Source: Hyphomicrobiales bacterium
GTDB taxonomy: Bacteria; Pseudomonadota; Alphaproteobacteria; Rhizobiales; Devosiaceae
Assembly: GCA_027082895.1 (NCBI GenBank)
Contig: JALWTJ010000261.1
Coordinates: 1 to 5,701 of the forward strand
Direction of reading: 5' to 3'
DNA length: 5,701 bases
Positions 1 to 5,701 of this stretch are shown here, piece after piece. The notes below the pieces were generated by a model, which saw nothing but the letters and a program-made list of their open reading frames with translations, had not been told where the DNA came from and did not search any database. Within the stretch, counting starts at the first letter, position 1. Every line of letters starts with the position of its first letter. A program made the translations under genes and the position numbers.

Positions 1-3000
1 GAGCGTTTGACGGTGTTGGCCTGCTTTGGCAACGACCAGGAAGTGATTGAAAAATTTTTGTTCGATTCCAAACATCGTGCCCGGATCAACCTGCTTGTCG
101 CCCTCTCTCTGAAATTCTATTCCGCGCTCTCGCCCGCGCTTGCCGAAGATATTGTCCAGCTCGATGTCCCAATTATCAACGCCATCAGTCTTTACCAGGA
201 TACCATTGATGAATGGCGGCAGAGTCCGGTGGGCATCGGTGGATCAGAGGTTGCCTGGTCCATTGCGACCCCGGAGATATCCGGGCTTATCGAACCCACT
301 CCCATCAGCGCCAAGCGTAAGATGACCGACCCCCAAACCGGCAAGAGCTTTTTTATCAAGGAGGCGATCAACGAGAATATCGACCTGATTATGGTGAGAA
401 TCCATAAGTGGCTCCGCCTGCAGCAGCTTGAGAACAGCCGGAAAAAAGTGGCGATCATGTTCTATAACCACCATCAGGGGAAACAGAATATAGGTGCCAG
501 TTATCTCAATGTTTTTGCCTCGTTACAGCACATTCTTCATGCCATGCGGGAGGATGGCTATCAGACGGGCGCCTCATTTACGCTGGGGCGAGAGGATATC
601 AAGGAGTTGATTCTGACCTCTGCCCGCAATATCGGCTCTTGGGCACCGGGTGAACTTGACCGCTTAATACGCTCATCCCAGGTCATCCGGCTGCCAATAC
701 GCCGCTATAAGAAGTGGTTTGCAAGGCTGCCGCTCGAATTCCAACGCAAGATGCTGGCGCAATGGGGGCCGCCTGAGAAGACAAAAATCATGCGGGTGGG
801 TGATGATTTTATCATTCCGGCAGTCACCATTGGCAACATTGTGCTGTTGCCGGAACCGGCGCGGGGCTGGAGTGATGAGCCAATGAAACTCACCCATGAC
901 AACACCCTCTACCCCCATCATCAATACCTGGCGGTGTACCTCTGGCTCAATCATGGTTTCAAGGCCGATGCCATGATCCATCTGGGAACCCATGCCACTT
1001 ACGAGTGGACGCCGGGAAAACAGGCGGGGTTGTCACCGTCATGTCCGCCCGAGGTGCTGATTGGCGGTATTCCCAATATCTATCCTTATATTGTTGATGA
1101 TGTGGGAGAGGGAATCCAGGCCAAACGGCGGGGGCGCGGCGTGATTATTTCCCACCTGACCCCCATGCTGAAGGAGTCGGGGCTGTATGCGGAATACGCC
1201 CGGATGTCCGAGTTGATCAATGAGTACAAACGGGCGGTTGCTAGAAGGAGCAGCACGGCATCTGGCAAATTAAACGAGCTCATGGCGTTGGCGCGGCGTA
1301 CTGGTATCTTGGCTGATCTTGCAGCGGAAAAGGCGGCCCGCCATCATGATGGCGACCATGCCGATACCGAAGAGGAGATTATCCATCCCCTGATTCATTA
1401 TCTCGATGATATCAAGATGACCCTTATCCCCTACGGCATGCATACCTTTGGCAAGAGCCCGCAAGGTCTGGAACTGACGGACACTGTGGCAGCCATCCAG
1501 CAATGGCAGCCGGACGCGAAGATGGAAGATATTAGGGATAGATTGCGTCGTTCCGGCAGGTCGGAGATGACGGCGTTACTGGCTGCTCTGAATGGCAGAT
1601 ATGTACGTCCGGGAGAGGGGAATGATCCCATTCGTAACCCAGCCAGTCTGCCGACCGGCCGGAATTTTTATGGCTTCAATCCACAGAGACTGCCCACTCC
1701 TGCCGCTTGGGAGCTGGGAAAAAAGGCCGCTGAAGATATTATTGCCAACTACCGCTTGACCCACAATAGATTCCCAAACAAGGTCGCCATTGTCCTCTGG
1801 GCCACGGAGACCCTGCGCAATGAAGGGGTCAATGAGTCCACCATCTTGTATCTCATGGGAATCAAGCCACGATGGGCGGCCAATGGCCGGGTGACCGGCC
1901 TCGCCGTCATCTCCGGACGACAGCTCAAGCGTCCCCGGATTGATGTCATGGTTAATGCCTCCGGTCTCTACCGGGATCTCTTCCCCGATAAACTGAAATT
2001 TATTGACGATGCCGTGCAAATGGCGATCCGGCAGACCGATATTGACAACCTGCTTCGTCAAAACAGCGCTCGTATCCGGCAGCACCTGCTCGCCGCCGGG
2101 ACTGCCCCGGAAGAGGCGGAGAAACTGAGCCGTTTACGGGTCTTTTCCGAGCAGCCGGGGTCCTACGGTACCGGAGTGGCGGAAATGGCCTCCAGTTCCG
2201 GAATTTGGGAATCGGAGAAGCTGGTCGCGCGGGTTTTTGAAAACCGCATGGGCTTTGTCTTTGGCCGGGAGCATTGGGGCAGGGCGGCCGGTCATCTCCT
2301 GCAAGAAAATCTGGCCGGGGTTGAAGTCGCCGTTCATTCCAGATCATCCAACATCTACGGACTGATGGATAATGATGATATGTTCCAGTATCTTGGCGGG
2401 TTGGCCATGGCGGTACGCACGGAATCCGGCAGCACCCCGGAAACCGTTATCACCAGGCAGCAGAAGCCGGGGCAAGTGGCGGTTGAAGATCTGGCAAGAA
2501 ACCTGGGGCGGGAACTGCGCACCCGCTATCTCAACCCCAGGTGGATCGAGGCCATGAAAAAGGAAGATTATGCCGGGGCCAGGGAGATGGCTCATTTTGT
2601 CGATTACCTGTGGGGATGGGAGATGACCACGCCGGACAAGGTGGATGATAGAATGTGGCGGCAGGTCTATCAAGTCTATGTGAAGGACAAGTATCACCTG
2701 AATTTGAAGGAGTTTTTTGATAGAGCCAGTCCCTGGGCCTACCAGTCATTGACCGGCAGAATGTTGGAGACCATACGCAAGGGGTATTGGCGCGCCGATA
2801 AGGCAACCAGGAGAAAACTGGCCGTGGAATATGCCGTCAATGTGGTGAATAAAGGTGTTGCCTGTTGCGATCATACCTGCAACAACCCCATGCTCAATCA
2901 GATGGTGGTCAGTATCATTTCCCTGCCCGGTGTCATGAGTCCTGAGCTGGTTGAGAAATTCAAAATCGCAATCAAAAAGATGGCGGCTGCATCCCTGGCG

Positions 3001-3306
3001 GAACAGGTCGTTCGCCGTCGGGAGTTGCTCAAGAAGCTCACCCCCTCGGACAAACAAGATGTCGGCCGCAAAGAGCAGGCCCTGACAGATAAGCCCGCGA
3101 CTAGTCAGGAAAAGAGGCGTACGGCAACCGAGCAGGCGCAAGATGCCCGCGTCGAGGTTGAGGGGTACAAGATGGAAAAAATCAAGAGTGATGATACCGC
3201 AACTGAAATGACATCTTCGGGCGTCCAGTGGCTGGCGAGTCTGCTGGTGTTATTTATTATTATTATTGCTGCCTATGGCATGTATAAAGGCCGCCACGAA
3301 TCATAG
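1..3306 (+). CDS. cobN: CobN/HmuS-type large chelatase subunit, membrane-anchored, 5' partial
   Basis: Large subunit of the CobN / magnesium-chelatase H family, which binds a tetrapyrrole and inserts or, in HmuS-type members, removes its metal. The frame is open from base 1, so the N-terminus lies outside; compared with CobN, roughly 200-300 residues appear to be missing and 1101 are present. Family blocks, numbered from base 1: HLGTHATYEWTPGK (about 327-340), YPYIVDDVGEG followed by QAKRRGRG (about 362-380), IPYGMHTFG (about 476-484), NIYGLMDNDDMFQYLGG (about 784-800), RYLNPRWIEAMKK (about 842-854) and CCDHTC (955-960). A charged, low-complexity linker (about 1015-1075) leads to one hydrophobic helix (1077-1095, WLASLLVLFIIIIAAYGMY) and the tail KGRHES. 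The basic tail and uncharged or acidic upstream flank suggest the C-terminus is cytoplasmic and the main body periplasmic. No CobS, CobT, ChlI or ChlD partner is in the window. Family is certain; the substrate (heme, cobalt-corrin or other) and the direction of the reaction are not. Confidence 0.93.
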   Translation, partial: ERLTVLACFGNDQEVIEKFLFDSKHRARINLLVALSLKFYSALSPALAEDIVQLDVPIINAISLYQDTIDEWRQSPVGIGGSEVAWSIATPEISGLIEPTPISAKRKMTDPQTGKSFFIKEAINENIDLIMVRIHKWLRLQQLENSRKKVAIMFYNHHQGKQNIGASYLNVFASLQHILHAMREDGYQTGASFTLGREDIKELILTSARNIGSWAPGELDRLIRSSQVIRLPIRRYKKWFARLPLEFQRKMLAQWGPPEKTKIMRVGDDFIIPAVTIGNIVLLPEPARGWSDEPMKLTHDNTLYPHHQYLAVYLWLNHGFKADAMIHLGTHATYEWTPGKQAGLSPSCPPEVLIGGIPNIYPYIVDDVGEGIQAKRRGRGVIISHLTPMLKESGLYAEYARMSELINEYKRAVARRSSTASGKLNELMALARRTGILADLAAEKAARHHDGDHADTEEEIIHPLIHYLDDIKMTLIPYGMHTFGKSPQGLELTDTVAAIQQWQPDAKMEDIRDRLRRSGRSEMTALLAALNGRYVRPGEGNDPIRNPASLPTGRNFYGFNPQRLPTPAAWELGKKAAEDIIANYRLTHNRFPNKVAIVLWATETLRNEGVNESTILYLMGIKPRWAANGRVTGLAVISGRQLKRPRIDVMVNASGLYRDLFPDKLKFIDDAVQMAIRQTDIDNLLRQNSARIRQHLLAAGTAPEEAEKLSRLRVFSEQPGSYGTGVAEMASSSGIWESEKLVARVFENRMGFVFGREHWGRAAGHLLQENLAGVEVAVHSRSSNIYGLMDNDDMFQYLGGLAMAVRTESGSTPETVITRQQKPGQVAVEDLARNLGRELRTRYLNPRWIEAMKKEDYAGAREMAHFVDYLWGWEMTTPDKVDDRMWRQVYQVYVKDKYHLNLKEFFDRASPWAYQSLTGRMLETIRKGYWRADKATRRKLAVEYAVNVVNKGVACCDHTCNNPMLNQMVVSIISLPGVMSPELVEKFKIAIKKMAAASLAEQVVRRRELLKKLTPSDKQDVGRKEQALTDKPATSQEKRRTATEQAQDARVEVEGYKMEKIKSDDTATEMTSSGVQWLASLLVLFIIIIAAYGMYKGRHES

Positions 3307-3315
3307 GGGCGCCAT

Positions 3316-3321
3316 AAGGAG
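3316..3321 (+). promoter_or_regulatory. Ribosome binding site of cbiK
   Basis: AAGGAG lies five bases before ATG 3327. A GTG at 3321 in the same frame would begin on the last base of this site, which no ribosome could use with it. The site therefore favours ATG 3327 as the start of the chelatase gene. Confidence 0.75.
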
Positions 3322-3326
3322 TGAAG

Positions 3327-4178
3327 ATGTATCAAGATGGTTATATCGGGCGCAAGATGCTGGTGCCTGAACTGGAAGAGAGGCCCGCTATTGTCGTTAC
3401 GGCTTTTGGCAGTAGCAGACGGGGTAAGGTTGCTATTGAGCTGTTTCGGAAACGTCTGCGGGATCAATTTCCCGGGCATAAAATTTTCATGGCCTATACC
3501 TCGGCCATCCTGCGCCGTAAGTTGGGGCTGCCCGGCTTGCACGAAACCCTGGCGGCAGTCGAGGCGGCAGGGTACCGCAAGGCGGTCGTCCAACCGCTGC
3601 ACATCTTCCCCGGCACCGAATATCAACAACTGGCCGAGACCTGCGCTTTTTTTCCAGGATTACGGGTGTTCTTAAGTGAAACTCTCCTGCACCGCTGGGA
3701 TTTTATCAACGAAACCTTGCAAGTGGTTGAAGAGGAATTTTTACCGAGCGGGCAGGGCTTGAATATTTTGGCCCTGCACGGGACCCCGCTGGCGGCCGAT
3801 CCGGTGAATACCACGTATCTTGGCTTGCAAGGCTTGGTTGCCGATCTCTATGACAATGTGCTGGTTGCCAGCATCGAGGGGATCCCGGATTTCAGGGGAG
3901 TGCTTGCCGTTATCAGGCGGCAGGGACTGGTGGAAAAATACAAAAAAGCGAGAATCATCCCCATGATGTATATTGCCGGCCTGCACGCCGAAGACGACTT
4001 GATGGGAGAAGACGACAGTTGGAGTTCGCGGCTAAGAGATTGTGGTTTTGCGGTGGACTGCCCTATAATCAATGACGGTAACACCAGGTATTTTAAGGGG
4101 CTGGGCTATTATCCCGAGATAATAGATTTTTTTATTGCCAGACTCCAACGAAGCCTGGATCTGTTCAGGTATTACTGA
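3327..4178 (+). CDS. cbiK: CbiK-type sirohydrochlorin (anaerobic) cobaltochelatase
   Basis: ATP-independent class II chelatase. CbiK inserts Co2+ into sirohydrochlorin in anaerobic cobalamin synthesis, and some homologues also handle iron and heme. The protein has 283 residues from ATG 3327, close to the usual CbiK length. Seen: an opening strand PAIVVTAFGSS with the family's substrate-side segment; QPLHIFPGTEY (His92); ALHGTPLAADPVNTTY (His151); ASIEGIPDF (Glu184); and AGLHAEDDLMGEDDSW (His220). His151, Glu184 and His220 match the two-His, one-Glu cobalt site known from Salmonella CbiK and Desulfovibrio CbiKp, so the enzyme should be active. There is no signal peptide, so it is probably cytoplasmic, unlike CbiKp of D. 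vulgaris. The gene follows the chelatase gene by 20 bases and ends 2 bases before the binding-protein gene. It could serve de novo B12 synthesis, but the uptake neighbours suggest processing of an imported tetrapyrrole or metal (inference). Confidence 0.93.
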   Translation: MYQDGYIGRKMLVPELEERPAIVVTAFGSSRRGKVAIELFRKRLRDQFPGHKIFMAYTSAILRRKLGLPGLHETLAAVEAAGYRKAVVQPLHIFPGTEYQQLAETCAFFPGLRVFLSETLLHRWDFINETLQVVEEEFLPSGQGLNILALHGTPLAADPVNTTYLGLQGLVADLYDNVLVASIEGIPDFRGVLAVIRRQGLVEKYKKARIIPMMYIAGLHAEDDLMGEDDSWSSRLRDCGFAVDCPIINDGNTRYFKGLGYYPEIIDFFIARLQRSLDLFRYY

Positions 4179-4180
4179 AG

Positions 4181-5050
4181 ATGATAAAGCTGCTTAAAAA
4201 TCTATGGTTTCTTGTTTCCTTAGTCGGATTGCTGGTAGTTGCGCCTTGTTTTGGAGCTGGGCAGGATATTCCCCGGCGCATTGTCTCCCTGGGGCCGATT
4301 AATACGGAAAATGTTTTTCTCCTTGGCGCCGGTGACCGGCTGGTGGGCGACACCATCTACTGTGTGCGGCCGGAAGCAGCCAGGAAAAAAACAAAGATCG
4401 GCTCGGTGATGCAGATATCCATTGAAAAGATAATTGCCCTGCAGCCCGATATTATTCTTGCCACCGCCCTGACCCGCACGGAGCAGGTCCGGCAACTGCA
4501 AAATCTTGGTTATCGTGTCATCCGTTTTCCCCAACCAAGATCGTTTGCGGAAATCTGCCGCCAGTTTGTCGGCCTCGGCAAGGCCCTTGGCGTGCGGGAA
4601 CAGGCAGAATCCATTGTGAAGCGGGCCCGGGCCGAAGTCGAGCGCATCAAAGAGGCGGTCGCCACCCGGCCCAAACCGAAAGTCTTTCTGCAGGTCGGCA
4701 CCCGGCCCCTGTTCGGGGCCGTTCCCGGTTCCTTTGTCAATGATTTTATAACGTTGGCCGGCGGCGTAAACATTATTGCGGACCAGGGCAAGGGAGCAAC
4801 TCGCTTAGAGAAAGTAATATCTACAAATCCGGATGTGATTATTATCGCCATCATGGGGAGTGAAACCGGCATTGCCGGAGAAGAAAAGAGGATGTGGCAA
4901 CGGTTTGATATTCTTCATGCCGTGCAGAATGAGCGGGTGTTTATCATCAACCCGGACCTGGCCTGTAGCCCTTCACCTGTTACCTTTGTCAAGACGCTGG
5001 CAATGATCGCCCGGATGATTCATCCTGATTTAATGGAGGGTACGAAATGA
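4181..5050 (+). CDS. Exported ABC-type substrate-binding protein, BtuF/FecB-like (class III)
   Basis: Periplasmic binding protein of the helical-backbone family that delivers vitamin B12, heme, iron-siderophores or metal chelates to a BtuCD/FecCD-type ABC importer. The 289 residues start with a signal peptide: basic MIKLLKNLW, a hydrophobic core at about 10-21, and likely cleavage near residues 24-27 (CFGAGQ). The N-lobe begins RRIVSLGPINTENVFLLGAGDRLVG and includes IEKIIALQPDIILA (81-94). A long helix at about 138-162 joins the lobes. The C-lobe has the typical GSFVNDFITLAGGVNI (183-198), NPDVIIIA (216-223) and a closing ERVFIINPD (251-259). Ligand is not determinable by eye; Tyr60-Cys61 in DTIYCVRP could face the pocket (speculation). 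It starts 2 bases after cbiK, with only a weak ribosome site, so translational coupling is likely. No permease or ATPase gene is in the window; the next gene is exbB. Confidence 0.9.
   Translation: MIKLLKNLWFLVSLVGLLVVAPCFGAGQDIPRRIVSLGPINTENVFLLGAGDRLVGDTIYCVRPEAARKKTKIGSVMQISIEKIIALQPDIILATALTRTEQVRQLQNLGYRVIRFPQPRSFAEICRQFVGLGKALGVREQAESIVKRARAEVERIKEAVATRPKPKVFLQVGTRPLFGAVPGSFVNDFITLAGGVNIIADQGKGATRLEKVISTNPDVIIIAIMGSETGIAGEEKRMWQRFDILHAVQNERVFIINPDLACSPSPVTFVKTLAMIARMIHPDLMEGTK
5035..5040 (+). promoter_or_regulatory. Ribosome binding site of exbB
   Basis: GGAGGG sits six bases before ATG 5047, inside the end of the binding-protein gene. It is the strongest Shine-Dalgarno match in the window and fixes the start of exbB, whose ATG overlaps the preceding TGA as ATGA. 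Confidence 0.75.
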
Positions 5051-5673
5051 AAATTTATGAGTTGATCCAGCAGGGCGGCCCGGTCATGTACCCGCTTTTG
5101 GCCTGTTCCGTGATCGCAATGACGGTCATATGCGAAAGGCTGTTTTTCTGGCGGCATATTCGACGAAGACGAAATCGGCAATTGATGGATAGAGTCTTGC
5201 GTCTGGCCGAGACCGCTTCCTGGCAGGAAATAAAGGAGATCACCCAAAATTGCGAGGATCATGTGATTAAGGTGCTGGCGGTCGGCATCCTGCACCGTGA
5301 CTATGACATGAGCAAGGCCATGGAGGCTGAGGCCCAGCATATCGCCAAAAAAATGTCGCAATTTATGACTGTCCTGGACACCATGATTACCGTCACTCCG
5401 CTTCTTGGTATTTTGGGGACGGTTCTGGGAATTATCTCCTCCTTTGATGTCCTTGGGGCAAGCGGCCTCGCCGATCCGAAGCTGGTGACCGGCGGCATCG
5501 CCCAGGCCCTGGTTACCACCGCTGCCGGCCTTTCCATCTCCATTACCTGCGTCTTTCCATATAATTATTTCAGAAGCCGGATTGCCAACGCCGTTCATGT
5601 GATGGAAAAATACGCCACCAGCCTGGAAGTGGTTTACAATAAATTGTCAGCCGACCAGTCCGATGAAGATTAA
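5047..5673 (+). CDS. exbB: ExbB/TolQ/MotA-family proton-channel subunit
   Basis: Inner-membrane subunit that, with ExbD, uses the proton gradient to drive TonB and so energise outer-membrane receptors. The 208 residues show the family layout: a first membrane helix at about 12-35, a basic cytoplasmic turn (RHIRRRRNR, about 36-44), a cytoplasmic helical region, a second helix at about 110-133 with TPLLGILGTVLGIISSF, and a third at about 150-172 with GGIAQALVTTAAGLSISI. Thr125 and Thr158 match the channel threonines Thr148 and Thr181 of E. coli ExbB. The position equal to E. coli Glu176 is Gln153 here. The length is near the ExbB norm. ExbB is preferred over TolQ because of the metal/tetrapyrrole uptake neighbours and because no tolAB-pal genes are seen; MotA is unlikely on length. 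It overlaps the previous gene by 4 bases and the next by 11. Confidence 0.92.
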   Translation: MKIYELIQQGGPVMYPLLACSVIAMTVICERLFFWRHIRRRRNRQLMDRVLRLAETASWQEIKEITQNCEDHVIKVLAVGILHRDYDMSKAMEAEAQHIAKKMSQFMTVLDTMITVTPLLGILGTVLGIISSFDVLGASGLADPKLVTGGIAQALVTTAAGLSISITCVFPYNYFRSRIANAVHVMEKYATSLEVVYNKLSADQSDED

Positions 5674-5701
5674 TCGCAACGACCTGCCGTCACCACGCAT
5701 T
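5663..5701 (+). CDS. exbD: ExbD/TolR-like protein, N-terminal fragment (3' partial)
   Basis: An ATG inside the end of exbB opens a frame that stays open to the window edge, giving MKINRNDLPSPRI. A short, polar, partly basic N-terminus before a membrane helix is how ExbD/TolR proteins begin, and exbD normally follows exbB directly. The 11-base overlap with exbB, in the +1 frame relative to it, suggests translational coupling; no good ribosome site is seen before it. The diagnostic membrane helix with the channel aspartate lies beyond the window, so the assignment rests on position and the 13 visible residues. Confidence 0.7.
   Translation, partial: MKINRNDLPSPRI

Noticed and set aside
7..9. 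TTG at 7 as the true start of the large chelatase
   Set aside because: The frame is open to base 1, no ribosome site can be seen, and the protein would begin in the middle of a CobN domain; it is a 5' partial gene.
1576..2085. 169-codon open frame on the - strand
   Set aside because: It lies fully inside the large chelatase, shows no recognisable domain, and mirrors the codon pattern of the + strand gene.
3250..3267. Short ATT repeat
   Set aside because: It encodes the isoleucines of the C-terminal membrane helix, which explains it without any repeat-driven function.
3321..3323. GTG as the start of cbiK
   Set aside because: Its first base is the last base of the AAGGAG ribosome site; ATG 3327 has proper spacing.
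3307..3326. Promoter or terminator between the large chelatase and cbiK
   Set aside because: The gap is too short and holds only the ribosome site; no inverted repeat with a T run is present.
4241..4249. Possible lipoprotein box around Cys23 of the binding protein
   Set aside because: The residue before the cysteine is proline (VAPC), which does not fit a lipobox; an ordinary signal peptide is more likely.
5020..5598. 192-codon open frame on the - strand
   Set aside because: It lies opposite exbB, whose family motifs are clear; the translation has low-complexity Gly/Asp/His content and no family signature.

Overview
The window carries five genes on the + strand, packed as one operon with no intergenic space worth the name (gaps of 14 and 2 bases, then overlaps of 4 and 11 bases). 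In order they are: a large CobN/HmuS-type chelatase cut by the left edge, a CbiK-type anaerobic chelatase, an exported ABC-type (class III, BtuF/FecB-like) substrate-binding protein, an ExbB/TolQ proton-channel subunit, and the first 13 codons of an ExbD/TolR-like protein cut by the right edge. No RNA gene, mobile element, CRISPR array, promoter or terminator could be supported, and no gene was found on the - strand.

The base composition looks slightly above 50% GC by eye. CbiK is the anaerobic-type chelatase, and ExbB plus an exported binding protein point to a Gram-negative cell. The combination fits an anaerobic Gram-negative bacterium, most likely of the Desulfobacterota (sulfate-reducer) type. 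This assignment is inference; no marker gene is present.

Layout: 1-3306, large chelatase with a C-terminal membrane anchor; 3327-4178, CbiK; 4181-5050, binding protein with signal peptide; 5047-5673, ExbB; 5663-5701, start of ExbD.

Working model (inference): this is a metal-tetrapyrrole acquisition and processing locus. ExbB/ExbD would energise a TonB-dependent outer-membrane receptor not seen here. The binding protein would carry the substrate (heme, corrinoid or a metal chelate) across the periplasm. The two unrelated chelatases would insert or remove the metal. The first gene resembles the HmuS type of CobN-family protein found in Bacteroidetes heme-uptake operons: it has a single C-terminal transmembrane helix with a positive tail, a CCxHTC motif, and TonB-system neighbours. 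It looks less like the soluble aerobic CobN that works with CobS and CobT. The most interesting point is the pairing of a probably membrane-anchored, periplasm-facing CobN/HmuS-like protein with a CbiK that keeps its full metal-binding triad, in one operon with uptake genes.
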